A stretch of DNA of 64,000 bases from Pseudomonadota bacterium (GTDB taxonomy: Bacteria > Pseudomonadota > Alphaproteobacteria > Sphingomonadales > Sphingomonadaceae): contig JAEXAY010000010.1 of the NCBI GenBank assembly GCA_023457895.1, positions 1 to 64,000 of the forward strand. The letters are read 5' to 3'. Below the pieces are notes generated by a model, which saw nothing but the letters and a program-made list of their open reading frames with translations, was not told the DNA's origin and did no database searches. Below are positions 1 to 8,125 of the stretch, in pieces. Position 1 is the first letter of the stretch; every line of letters starts with the position of its first letter. The position numbers and the translations under genes are program-made.

Positions 1-233
1 CCCTTCAGCACTACCACGATGTCGGCGCGGCTGTCAGGCACGCGTCCGCCCGGGTAAAGGATCGCACCGAACAGCAGCAAGTCTTCCCCGGAAAAACTGT
101 ACTGGATATCGATCGCGTTGCTCGACACGTCGGGCACCAGCACCGGGTCTTGCGCGGCTGCGGGCATGGCAGCCATGCCCAACGCCGCGAGCCATAGCCC
201 CGCCAGCCTCCTATGCACCCGGCGCTGTCTCAT
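1..233 (-). CDS. TIGR02186 family protein (N-terminal part, cut by window start)
   Basis: The gene reads leftward out of the window, so only the first 77 or so residues are visible. It begins with a basic stretch and a hydrophobic signal segment ending near AAAQ. It then continues with a VPDVSSNAIDIQYSFSGEDL segment and LLLFGAILYPGGRVPDSR, which I recognise as typical of the TIGR02186 family. These are envelope proteins of unknown function encoded next to TauE/SafE exporters in alphaproteobacteria. Its ATG overlaps the stop of the upstream exporter gene as ATGA, so the two are probably translated together. Function is inferred only from that pairing. Confidence 0.8.
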   Translation of the reverse strand, partial: MRQRRVHRRLAGLWLAALGMAAMPAAAQDPVLVPDVSSNAIDIQYSFSGEDLLLFGAILYPGGRVPDSRADIVVVLK

Positions 234-1144
234 AGCGTCTGGATCGTGTAGATTTCGTCGGGCCGGAAGCCCAGTCCCATCGCCATGCGGGCCGCCACCA
301 GCAGCACGATGAGCGCGAGGGAAAGGCGCAGATATTCCGGCCGCAGCTTCTGGGCGAACCGGGCGCCCCATTGCGCGCCGACCACACCGCCAACGAGCAG
401 CAGGATCGCGAGTACGATATCGACCGCGCGCGTCGTCAGGCTGTGCAGCATGGTCGTGACCATCGTAACGAACAATATCTGGAATAGCGATGTGCCGACC
501 ACGACCTGCGTTCCCATGCCGAGGATGTAGATCATCGCCGGAACCATGATGAAACCGCCGCCAACGCCAAGCAGCATCGTCAGGATACCGGTGACGAAGC
601 CGAGCAGCAGCGGACCGAGCGGTGAAATATAAAGCCCCGAACGATAGAAGCGCCAGCGCATCGGGAGGCTCGCGATGAGCGGATGATGCCGGCGCTTGCG
701 CGCCTTGACCGGTTCTCCCGAACGCAGCGCGAGGACCGCATTGAGGCTTTCGCGCGCCATCATCAGTCCGATCGACCCGAGCATGATGACATATAGCAGC
801 GCGATGACGGTATCGATCTGCCCGATTTTCTGAAGCACCCGGAAGAGGAGGGTGCCAACGCCCGAGCCGATGATACCGCCGACCACCAGCACCGCGCCCA
901 TGCGGAAATCAACCCCGTCGCGCCGCATATGGGCGATTACGCCGGAAACGCTCGATCCGGTCACCTGCGTCGCGGCGGATGCGGCGGCGACGGTCGGCGG
1001 GATGCCATAAAATATGAGCAGCGGCGTGGTCAGGAAACCGCCGCCGACGCCGAACATGCCGGACAGGAACCCCACCGCGCCGCCAAGCAGGATGATGACG
1101 ATCGCGTTGACCGACAGATTGGCAACGGGAAGGTAGAGGTCCAT
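230..1144 (-). CDS. Sulfite exporter TauE/SafE family permease
   Basis: The 304-residue protein has about eight hydrophobic segments in two repeats. Each repeat starts with the family glycine signature: GMFGVGGGFLTTPLL near residue 30 and MLLGVGGGFIMVPAMI near residue 190. Members of TauE/SafE (PF01925) export organic or inorganic sulfur anions through the inner membrane; the substrate here is not visible. A good ribosome site (GGGAGAGG) precedes the ATG. The gene lies 35 bases after the NfrA-like gene and overlaps the TIGR02186 gene by four bases. All four minus-strand genes from 3701 down may be one transcript. Confidence 0.88.
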   Translation of the reverse strand: MDLYLPVANLSVNAIVIILLGGAVGFLSGMFGVGGGFLTTPLLIFYGIPPTVAAASAATQVTGSSVSGVIAHMRRDGVDFRMGAVLVVGGIIGSGVGTLLFRVLQKIGQIDTVIALLYVIMLGSIGLMMARESLNAVLALRSGEPVKARKRRHHPLIASLPMRWRFYRSGLYISPLGPLLLGFVTGILTMLLGVGGGFIMVPAMIYILGMGTQVVVGTSLFQILFVTMVTTMLHSLTTRAVDIVLAILLLVGGVVGAQWGARFAQKLRPEYLRLSLALIVLLVAARMAMGLGFRPDEIYTIQTL

Positions 1145-1179
1145 GACCTCTCCCTATCCCTCCCCCCTCACCAGCGCCA

Positions 1180-2286
1180 CTAAAAATCCGTGGCGAGAAC
1201 AAGCGCGGGCCCTGAAGCTGGGGCCGCTTCGCCCGCGATCCGCTGGCGCCATTCAAGCGAGAGGCGCATTGGTGTGCCTGTGGCCTTGTCCAGCCTCGCT
1301 TCGAGCAGCGGACCGGCATCGACCCGGCCGATGCCATCCTGTGTTCCAGCCGATACGCGCGCGCCCATTGCAATGGGAACTGGGCCCATCGCGGCAATCT
1401 GCCTTCTGGCGCTGAGCGCGCCATCAGCAAAATAGACCGGCTGCTTCACGCCCACGACGCCGCCTTGCGCATAACCTTCTACATCGACGCCCCCGATCGT
1501 TCGCGGGCCGAAGCCTCCATAAGCGAGCAGCGCCGGAGCGGTACGGGCGCCGGAATCAAGCGCGACCCGCTGTTCCGCCGCGATGGTGATATTGACCGTG
1601 CGTAACGGGCGATAGGCAATTCCCACGGCCAGTTCCTTGCCCGGCAACGCCAATGCGGCCGACCCCCGGGCATAAAGTTCAGCGCCACTGCTTCCAGCCG
1701 GATAGGCAAGCCGAAGGCCAGCCTGGCTGCCGCCATATTGCGGGGCGACCAGCCCGTTGGCCAATGCGCCGCTGCCATTCCGCCACAGTAACCAGCCACT
1801 GCCGCGAAGGTGCGACAGGGGAGACGGTGGAGCGGGCAACCGCACATTGGGGCCAAAGCTTTGACCTGACGGCCCGCCGGACGGCTCCGGCAGGCGGACC
1901 ACCGGGCCGCGCGATTGCAGCGGCGGTGGCTGGACCGATAGAAGCTGTGCACGGGCCGAAGATACTATATCGGGCCGTGCAATCATTGGTGCAGGAGCCA
2001 TAGGCGGAATATTGCGTTTTGCCGGAGATGCCGGTGCAGTCGCCGCGGGGACGCCAGCCAGCAAAGCCGGGGGTAAAGCGATAACACCTGCCATGGTCAA
2101 AGTTGGGGAGACGGCTTCGGCTGTGACACCGGGGAGCACGGTGCGTCCGAAATCGGTTTCCGCATAGGTTTTCGGGATAATGGGCTGATGGAGCAAATAT
2201 CCCCTGGCAAGCACCCAGCTGGCCAGACATCCGGCGAGAAACACCAGCGGGCGGCCGCGATACGGGTTGCCCGCCGCGCCTGCCAT
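1180..2286 (-). CDS. Probable NfrA-like C-terminal outer-membrane protein
   Basis: This 368-residue protein has one N-terminal hydrophobic segment (about residues 12-30) and a proline/alanine-rich linker to about residue 170. The C-terminal half alternates short hydrophobic and polar stretches and ends in LATDF, as a barrel strand would. It follows the NfrB-like glycosyltransferase directly, sharing TGATG; a GTG three bases earlier is another possible start. From position and the look of its C-terminal half I infer a relative of the NfrA C-terminal region (phage N4 adsorption protein A), but it lacks the long TPR part of E. coli NfrA. It could instead be an unrelated barrel. Confidence 0.5.
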   Translation of the reverse strand: MAGAAGNPYRGRPLVFLAGCLASWVLARGYLLHQPIIPKTYAETDFGRTVLPGVTAEAVSPTLTMAGVIALPPALLAGVPAATAPASPAKRNIPPMAPAPMIARPDIVSSARAQLLSVQPPPLQSRGPVVRLPEPSGGPSGQSFGPNVRLPAPPSPLSHLRGSGWLLWRNGSGALANGLVAPQYGGSQAGLRLAYPAGSSGAELYARGSAALALPGKELAVGIAYRPLRTVNITIAAEQRVALDSGARTAPALLAYGGFGPRTIGGVDVEGYAQGGVVGVKQPVYFADGALSARRQIAAMGPVPIAMGARVSAGTQDGIGRVDAGPLLEARLDKATGTPMRLSLEWRQRIAGEAAPASGPALVLATDF

Positions 2287-3701
2287 CACCGAGCCTGCTC
2301 CCCAGCCATCCCGGGAAAACGGTGGGCGGTCTTGTCCCAGCGCACCGCGGCGCCACGTAACAAGGGGAAATAGGCCGCGAGCGCGCGGCTGCTGGCCATG
2401 ATCGCGATGATGTTACTGACAAGCATGCGCGGAACGGCGCGCCAGGCTTCGCCCCACCCATAGCAGGACAGGGTGAAGCAAAAGCGCAGGATCGCACGCC
2501 AGAGGAGAAGGCACACCGTCAATAACAGCAATCCCTCAAGCAGTTGCGGCACCGGCGCTGCGCTGCGGACTTCAACGCCCATCCAGTACCGTAGCGCGGG
2601 ACTGAAGAAGGAGAGCAGGAGAGCTATATAGCTCGTCAGAAGGACCAGCGCGGCAAACACCGAGCGCCGGTCGCGCCAACGCATCCAGCCATTGAAGAAA
2701 CGCTGCCGGAGGGGCAGCGACGGTTGCGCACGCAGGCGCGCCAGCCGGTCCCATCCGGCAAGCGCAATGCCCAGTATCCAGCGTTTCTTCTGCCGGATGG
2801 ATGTGGCGATTGTGCCCGGAAAAAGACCGCGCGAGACGATCAGGCTGCCGTCTGCCCCCGTCGCCCGGACAAAGCGGCACCGCGCGCCCGAGAGTCCTGC
2901 CCGGATGCCCAGTTCATAATCCTCCGTCACCGAGCCCGCATCAAAGGGGAGGCCGGTGGGGGATTGCCCGGCGAGACGTTCCAGCAAGTCCGTCCGGAAC
3001 ACGACGCCAACGCCTGCCGATGGAATGGGGGCACCCAGACGGTCACGCAGCGGCATTTCCTTGCCGTGCGCCTCGGCAAATTCATCGAGATAATGGCCGC
3101 CGATCCACCGGCTGTCCGGATCGGCCGACGGGACCACCGGAATTTGCACCATGTCGTGCGAGGACCAAAGCCGCGCGTAGAGCGCGAGTTCATCGGGGTG
3201 GACCAGATCTTCGGCATCGTGCAGCACAACCGCGTCAAAACCCCGGCCATTACCCGCCGCATCCTCGCGCAGCGCCAGCCACATGGCGTTGAGATTGTCG
3301 GCCTTGGTCGTCGGCCCGGACCGGGGATTAAGCACAAGCCGCACGCGTCCGGGATAATGAGCCGCAGCCTGTTCCACTGCGTCACGGGTTGCGGCATCAT
3401 TGGGGTAGCAGCCAAGATAGAGACAGTAATCGCCCTCTCCCCATTGACGCAGGGTGTGATCAATCATCGGCCCGGCGACATCGGCTTCCTGCCATAAGGG
3501 GATGAATATGGCGATCCGCACTGGCGCGGGCTCTCCCAGGCCGGCGAGCGACACCGGCCGCCACCGTCCGCGCAACGCACCGCCAAGCCACAATAAATCG
3601 AAAAGCAGGTCGTCCATTCCGATGACGACCATCCAGAAACAGGCGAACAGCAGCAGTTCGCGCGCACCCGCATCCATCCATGCCAGCATGTCCCCCGACA
3701 T
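2286..3701 (-). CDS. NfrB-like inner-membrane glycosyltransferase family 2
   Basis: The protein has an N-terminal membrane segment, a cytoplasmic GT2 domain and about three C-terminal membrane segments. Catalytic motifs are visible: LHDAEDLVHPDEL (DxD-like), SVTEDYELGI (TED) and RQKKRWILG (QxxRW). This is the arrangement of processive glycosyltransferases such as NfrB, which with NfrA makes a secreted polysaccharide serving as phage N4 receptor in E. coli. It is about 471 residues, shorter than E. coli NfrB, and I see no C-terminal MshEN-type c-di-GMP-binding domain. I chose the ATG at 3701 because GGGAGGGG lies just upstream; an in-frame start at 3758 lacks such a site. Confidence 0.78.
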   Translation of the reverse strand: MSGDMLAWMDAGARELLLFACFWMVVIGMDDLLFDLLWLGGALRGRWRPVSLAGLGEPAPVRIAIFIPLWQEADVAGPMIDHTLRQWGEGDYCLYLGCYPNDAATRDAVEQAAAHYPGRVRLVLNPRSGPTTKADNLNAMWLALREDAAGNGRGFDAVVLHDAEDLVHPDELALYARLWSSHDMVQIPVVPSADPDSRWIGGHYLDEFAEAHGKEMPLRDRLGAPIPSAGVGVVFRTDLLERLAGQSPTGLPFDAGSVTEDYELGIRAGLSGARCRFVRATGADGSLIVSRGLFPGTIATSIRQKKRWILGIALAGWDRLARLRAQPSLPLRQRFFNGWMRWRDRRSVFAALVLLTSYIALLLSFFSPALRYWMGVEVRSAAPVPQLLEGLLLLTVCLLLWRAILRFCFTLSCYGWGEAWRAVPRMLVSNIIAIMASSRALAAYFPLLRGAAVRWDKTAHRFPGMAGEQAR

Positions 3702-3792
3702 GACTGCCCCTCCCTGTGTGCCCACGCTGTTTATGCCGCGTGCCATTGCGCTTGGCAACGGTCCTGCTTAAGGCGGCGGCAGGGAGAACAGG

Positions 3793-4848
3793 ATGCGCGG
3801 CGACGCCCGGCTGCCGATGGCGGCCGATCTCTATAATGACGTGCTCGACATTGAACCGCGCGGCGGACGGCGGTTTGATCTGCGTGACTATTTCTCCGGC
3901 CTCTGTGTGGCGGGCATGGCGGCGCTGGCGGCTGCCTATATCGCCGAACATTATCATGCGCCGGTGATGCTGATGGGTCTCCTGTTCGGGCTGGCGCTGA
4001 ACTTCATGGGCGGTGACAGGCGGATGCAGCCGGGCCTCGCCTTTGCGTCGACATCGCTGCTGCGCTGGGGCATCATTCTGCTCGGCGTACGCATTACCTT
4101 TGCGCAGATCGCAGCGCTCGGGGTCTCGACCTTCATAGCGGTCGCGGCGATCCTGCTGCTGGTGATGGCGGCAGGGATAGTGACCGCGCGGGCCTTCAAG
4201 CTCGACACGCCGTTCGGGATATTGTCGGGCGGCGCGGTCGCGATCTGCGGCGCTTCCGCGGGGCTCGCACTGGCGGCAACGCTGGGCGAAAAGCGCGTGT
4301 CACAGGTGCAGCTCACGATCACGCTGGTGTGCATCGCTGCGGCGAGCGCACTTGCCATGTCGCTCTATCCGCCACTTGTCGATGCGCTGGGCTTCAGCGA
4401 CCGGCAGGCGGGATTTGTCATGGGCGCAGCGATCCATGACGTCGCGCAGGCGCTCGGCGGCGGTTACAGCGTGTCGGCCGAAGCCGGCGCGGTGGCCACA
4501 GTGGTCAAGCTGTCGCGCGTGGCGTTGCTCGCGCCTATCCTCCTGCTGTTGCCGCTGCTTATCGGCCGCGATCCCGCAGCGCAGGGAACCAAGGCCCCAC
4601 TCCCCTGGTTTATCGGAGGATTCCTTGCGCTGGTTAGCGTTTCGAGTTTCGTCTCCGTGCCGCAGGCGGCGATCGAAATCCTGTCGCGTGCGGCATCGGC
4701 GATGCTGCTTCTCGCCATCGTTGCCAACGGCATCCGCTCGCCCATGCAGCAATTGCTCGTACAGGGGTGGCGGACTGCCATGCCGGTTGCTATGGCATCG
4801 CTTACCGCTCTGGGGCTGTCCCTGCTGGCCGCATCCCTGCTCTTCTAG
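3793..4848 (+). CDS. YeiH/UPF0324 family putative sulfate exporter
   Basis: The 351-residue integral membrane protein has about ten hydrophobic segments and the UPF0324 family features, for example LLFGLALNFM, LLRWGIILLGVRI and SGGAVAICGASAGLALAA. Members of this family (PF03601) are called putative sulfate exporters, but the substrate is not established by sequence. It diverges from the NfrB-like gene and is followed 54 bases later by nhaA on the same strand, so the two may be co-transcribed. A TauE/SafE exporter lies within 3 kb, which hints at sulfur-anion handling in this region; that is inference. Confidence 0.85.
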   Translation: MRGDARLPMAADLYNDVLDIEPRGGRRFDLRDYFSGLCVAGMAALAAAYIAEHYHAPVMLMGLLFGLALNFMGGDRRMQPGLAFASTSLLRWGIILLGVRITFAQIAALGVSTFIAVAAILLLVMAAGIVTARAFKLDTPFGILSGGAVAICGASAGLALAATLGEKRVSQVQLTITLVCIAAASALAMSLYPPLVDALGFSDRQAGFVMGAAIHDVAQALGGGYSVSAEAGAVATVVKLSRVALLAPILLLLPLLIGRDPAAQGTKAPLPWFIGGFLALVSVSSFVSVPQAAIEILSRAASAMLLLAIVANGIRSPMQQLLVQGWRTAMPVAMASLTALGLSLLAASLLF

Positions 4849-4902
4849 CGCGGTCTTTCGTGCCGCGCTTCAACCTGATGCTCTGACGAGGTTCGCCCGG
4901 CC

Positions 4903-6180
4903 ATGGCCGAAATCACTCCCCGCCCATTCTCGGTTATCCGCAATTTTCTGGCGAGCGAGGCGGGCGGTGGCATCCTGCTGATCATGGCGGCGGTGCTCGC
5001 GATGCTGATGGCCAATTCGGATGCCGCGGAAACCTACGCCGCGTTCACCCATTTCCAAACCGGCCCTGTGCTCACCGACAAGCTGGGGCCGATGACAGTG
5101 CACCTGTGGGTCAATGACGGGTTGATGGCGATCTTCTTCCTGCTGGTCGGGCTGGAGATCAAGCGCGAGCTGCTCGACGGGCGTCTCTGCACCTGGGATA
5201 AAAGACGCCTGCCGGTGCTTGCCGCGATCGCAGGCATGGCGGTTCCGGCGCTCTTCTATCTCGCCTTCACGCGCGGTAATCCGGCGCTGTCCAATGGCTG
5301 GGCGATTCCTGCAGCCACCGATATCGCGTTTGCCATCGGTGTCCTCGCATTGCTCGGCAAGCGCGCGCCGACATCGCTCAAGCTGTTTCTCGTCACGGTC
5401 GCCATCGTCGACGATATGGGCGCGGTCGCAATCATCGCTTTATTCTATACCGCCAAGATCAACCTCGTCGCGCTGGCCGCCGGCGCGATTATCCTCGCCG
5501 GGATGTTCGCGCTCAATCGCGCCGGGGTGCGCGCGATTCCCGTTTATCTCCTGTGTGCAGCGGCGCTGTGGTATGCGGTCCTGCTCTCGGGTGTGCACGC
5601 GACGATTGCCGGCGTGCTGGCCGCGCTCACCATTCCGATCGACAAGACCCCGGGCGCGCCTGACAGCGCGGAATCGCCGCTTCATAAACTGGAACATGCG
5701 CTCCATCCGTGGAGCAGCTTTTTCATCGTGCCGGTGTTCGGGTTCGTCAATGCGGGGGTTTATCTCGGCGACATACAGACCAGCGACGTGCTGGCCCCGA
5801 TGCCGCTCGGCATTGCCGCCGGGCTGTTTTTCGGTAAGCAGATCGGGATTTTTGCCGCCGTCTGGATCGCGGTCAAAACCGGCTTTGCGCAAAAGCTGCG
5901 CGGCGCGACCTGGTTGCAGATTTATGGTGTTGCCGTCCTCTGCGGGATCGGTTTCACGATGAGCCTGTTCATCGGCGGGCTGGCGTTCGCCGATCCGGAA
6001 CTGATCGAGGAAGCCAAGATCGGGGTGCTGATGGGGTCGGTGCTTTCGGCGCTTACCGGTTTCGCGATCCTGCGCCTTGCTCCACTCCATGCCGACCATG
6101 CCAAGGTTGAGGCCGAAGCCGCGCGCGAGATCGATTTCGACGGCGACATCGAAGACATGGAGGAGCCCATACCCGCCTGA
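4903..6180 (+). CDS. nhaA: Na+/H+ antiporter NhaA
   Basis: NhaA exchanges cytoplasmic sodium for external protons across the inner membrane, giving salt and alkaline-pH tolerance. The 425-residue protein has the family's start (FLASEAGGGILLIMAAVLAM), the paired ion-binding aspartates in TVAIVDDMGAVAIIALFY near residue 170, and ATDIAFAIGVLALLGKR before them. The C-terminal tail is acidic (about 30 residues rich in D and E) and longer than in E. coli NhaA. It follows the YeiH-type gene on the same strand and runs convergent with ybaN, ending one base before that gene's stop codon. Confidence 0.95.
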   Translation: MAEITPRPFSVIRNFLASEAGGGILLIMAAVLAMLMANSDAAETYAAFTHFQTGPVLTDKLGPMTVHLWVNDGLMAIFFLLVGLEIKRELLDGRLCTWDKRRLPVLAAIAGMAVPALFYLAFTRGNPALSNGWAIPAATDIAFAIGVLALLGKRAPTSLKLFLVTVAIVDDMGAVAIIALFYTAKINLVALAAGAIILAGMFALNRAGVRAIPVYLLCAAALWYAVLLSGVHATIAGVLAALTIPIDKTPGAPDSAESPLHKLEHALHPWSSFFIVPVFGFVNAGVYLGDIQTSDVLAPMPLGIAAGLFFGKQIGIFAAVWIAVKTGFAQKLRGATWLQIYGVAVLCGIGFTMSLFIGGLAFADPELIEEAKIGVLMGSVLSALTGFAILRLAPLHADHAKVEAEAAREIDFDGDIEDMEEPIPA

Positions 6181-6181
6181 C

Positions 6182-6532
6182 CTATTCGGGGCGGCTCCAG
6201 ATCCAGCCGCTGCCGATCAGGGCGACGATGGACGGAACCAGCGCCCAGGGCACCGCCAGCATCCACAAGCCGATCCCGGCACTGACGATGAAGGCGAGCG
6301 TCGCCGCGACCTTGCCCTTGCGGCTGATCGCGCCACGCGCGCGCCAGGCGGCGATGTGGGGCCCGTAAAGCCGGTGTTCGACCAGCCAGCGTTCAAGCGC
6401 TGGATTACCGCGCGCGAAACAGAAGGCGGCGAGGATCACGAACGGCACCGTTGGAAGCAGCGGCAGCAGTATGCCGATCCCGCCAAGGCCCAGTGAAACC
6501 CAGCCTGCGGCCGTCCAAAGCCGCCGGTGCAT
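6182..6532 (-). CDS. YbaN family (DUF454) small membrane protein
   Basis: The 116-residue protein shows two or three hydrophobic segments and the family motif GWVSLGLGGIGILLPLLPTV, then FVILAAFCFARGNP and LYGPHIAAWRARGAI. DUF454 proteins are small inner-membrane proteins of unknown function. Its ATG shares TGATG with the stop of the doc-like toxin gene, so translation is probably coupled to the toxin. I rejected a longer in-frame start at 6685 because the extra residues overlap the toxin gene and look non-coding. What a house-keeping-type membrane protein does downstream of a toxin is unclear. Confidence 0.85.
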   Translation of the reverse strand: MHRRLWTAAGWVSLGLGGIGILLPLLPTVPFVILAAFCFARGNPALERWLVEHRLYGPHIAAWRARGAISRKGKVAATLAFIVSAGIGLWMLAVPWALVPSIVALIGSGWIWSRPE

Positions 6533-6930
6533 CAGCCCGCTACCAGATGTAAACGAAACCAGTCGGCGAGTTCCTCTTCGGAAAGCTCCCCAGCGGCGAG
6601 GGCGAGGACTGTGTCGATGGCATGCTGCGGAAAAAATTTCAGCGTTTGCCCGTTTAAGGCCAAAAACAGGCGCGCGGAAACCCAAGTCGTTCGTTTGTTT
6701 CCATCGGCAAAGGGATGGTTCCTGGCGATACCAAAAGCGTACGCGGCCGCAAGAACGGCGAGATCATCAACCCCATAATGCCATTGGTTGACCGGCCGCG
6801 CCAAAGCTGATTCGAGCAGGGAGGCATCGCGAACCCCTGACACACCGCCATGCTCGGCAATTTGCCGTTCGTGGATCGCCAGCGCATCGCGCGCGTCGAG
6901 CCAAAGCGGCTCCGTGCGAAGCGCCGTCAT
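6532..6930 (-). CDS. Type II toxin, death-on-curing (Doc/Fic) family
   Basis: Doc toxins are Fic-fold enzymes; P1 Doc phosphorylates EF-Tu and stops translation. The 132-residue protein carries the Fic motif as HPFADGNKRTTW (about residues 71-82) with the catalytic histidine and the glycine/asparagine/arginine of HxFxDGNKR. It also has the N-terminal GVRDASLLESALARP segment usual in Doc. P1 Doc has DANKR where this has DGNKR, so the nucleotide chemistry may differ. It starts 12 bases after the antitoxin gene and overlaps ybaN. Toxicity has to be inferred. Confidence 0.9.
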   Translation of the reverse strand: MTALRTEPLWLDARDALAIHERQIAEHGGVSGVRDASLLESALARPVNQWHYGVDDLAVLAAAYAFGIARNHPFADGNKRTTWVSARLFLALNGQTLKFFPQHAIDTVLALAAGELSEEELADWFRLHLVAG

Positions 6931-6942
6931 AGCCGGATTGCC

Positions 6943-7170
6943 TTATTGGGCAAGAACATGGAGGATGTCTCGATCCTCCCGCATAATTGTTTCCGCGAGA
7001 GCCATCTTTGCTTCAAAGCCGGGATCAGTGGGCGTGAGGTGATAACCGTTTGCCGTTTCGGAGAGATAAACACTATCCCCCTGCGACACGCGCAGGTGCG
7101 CGAGCACCTCCTTGGGGAGAATGACACCGGCGCTGTTGCCGACCTTGATGATCTTGAGCGGCTTGTTCAT
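6943..7170 (-). CDS. AbrB/MazE/SpoVT-type antitoxin
   Basis: The 75-residue protein has the swapped-hairpin AbrB DNA-binding fold signature at its N terminus: KIIKVGNSAGVILPKEVLAH then LRVSQGDSVYLSET. The C-terminal 35 residues, rich in acidic and alanine residues, should wrap the toxin. It is the first gene of the antitoxin-toxin pair and probably represses its own promoter; the palindrome GTTATAAC just upstream of the ATG is a candidate operator. Pairing of an AbrB-type antitoxin with a Doc toxin, rather than with a Phd-type antitoxin as in P1, is a known arrangement in alphaproteobacteria. Confidence 0.88.
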   Translation of the reverse strand: MNKPLKIIKVGNSAGVILPKEVLAHLRVSQGDSVYLSETANGYHLTPTDPGFEAKMALAETIMREDRDILHVLAQ

Positions 7171-7176
7171 ACAAAT

Positions 7177-7184
7177 GTTATAAC
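7177..7184. promoter_or_regulatory. Palindrome upstream of antitoxin gene, candidate operator
   Basis: The perfect 8-base palindrome GTTATAAC lies seven bases upstream of the antitoxin start codon. The flanking bases ATG/CGT extend the symmetry imperfectly. It would overlap a -10-like TATAAC on the minus strand. AbrB/MazE antitoxins commonly bind palindromes at their own promoter. Placement fits; binding is inferred. Confidence 0.4.
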
Positions 7185-7252
7185 GTGGATGTTCGCAGAC
7201 GGCAAGATCAGCTTTTCCCCGTTTTTCCGCGATGCCGTATCGGGCAATGCAG

Positions 7253-8029
7253 TCAGCGTCCCACGGTTACCAGCCACATGTCGGGCACCGCCCCTAGCCG
7301 CAACGGCAGATTGGATGTCCCGAGACCCGCGCTGACATAGATTGTGCGGCCATTTTCCTCGATTTTACCGCAAGCATAGCGATCCCCATAGCGCGAGGCA
7401 TAAGTCAGCGCACCGATGAGCGGGAAGCGTATCTGGCCGCAATGGGTATGGCCCGCTGTGATCAGCCGCATCTTCCGGGGAAGCAGCGGTACAATGTCAG
7501 GCGTATGGCTGAGGATCAGTGGCACACCCTCAAGCGGCGCCATCGCCGCCAGCGTTGCGGCACTATCCGCGTGCCGGGTGTAGAGATCGTCGACGCCGCC
7601 GATGACGAAGGGCCCGCGTACCACCGCTTCATTGTCGAGCAGCGTCACCCCAGCGGCGCGAAGTGCGTTGCTTACCTCGGCGGCATCGCGCCAGTGATCA
7701 TGGTTGCCCAGCACAGCAACGCTGCCCCAGCGTGCGTTCAACCCGGCCAGCGGTGCCAGCGCATCGGCCGCCGGATAGTGGCGGGTCGCGGCCATCTTGT
7801 CCGAAATGAAATCACCCGCGAACAGGACAAGATCGGGCCTCTGCGCGTTGATCTGCGCGACGATGCGCGCCACGCGTTCGGGCGGCATATCGGGTCCGGC
7901 GACATGGAGGTCGCTCGCGATCAGCACCCGCACGGGCGGCGTTCCCTCCGGCCATTCCGCAAGAACCAGCCGGTCATGCCGCACCACCGGATCAGCGATC
8001 GCGGTACGATACATGAAGATGGTAAACAC
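7253..8029 (-). CDS. Metallophosphoesterase, membrane-anchored YaeI-like
   Basis: Calcineurin-like phosphoesterase of about 258 residues. The metal-binding motifs are all present: ASDLHVAG, LFAGDFIS, LGNHDHW and AGHTHCGQIRFP, with SHTPD between them. This matches the YaeI-type family whose E. coli member acts on UDP-2,3-diacylglucosamine; other substrates are possible. The usable start is a GTG at 8029, but the frame stays open upstream to 8126 and encodes an arginine-rich then hydrophobic segment, as expected for a membrane anchor. No ATG, GTG or TTG occurs there, although a strong AAGGAGGA ribosome site lies at 8119-8126. The true start is therefore uncertain. Confidence 0.85.
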   Translation of the reverse strand: MFTIFMYRTAIADPVVRHDRLVLAEWPEGTPPVRVLIASDLHVAGPDMPPERVARIVAQINAQRPDLVLFAGDFISDKMAATRHYPAADALAPLAGLNARWGSVAVLGNHDHWRDAAEVSNALRAAGVTLLDNEAVVRGPFVIGGVDDLYTRHADSAATLAAMAPLEGVPLILSHTPDIVPLLPRKMRLITAGHTHCGQIRFPLIGALTYASRYGDRYACGKIEENGRTIYVSAGLGTSNLPLRLGAVPDMWLVTVGR

Positions 8030-8125
8030 CAGTCCCGCAACCAGCAGGACGGCGAGCCAGCGGAAAAGCCGGAGGCGGCGGCGAACGATAGGCTCAGTTA
8101 TCGCGTGCGCTTCCCGCGTCCTCCT

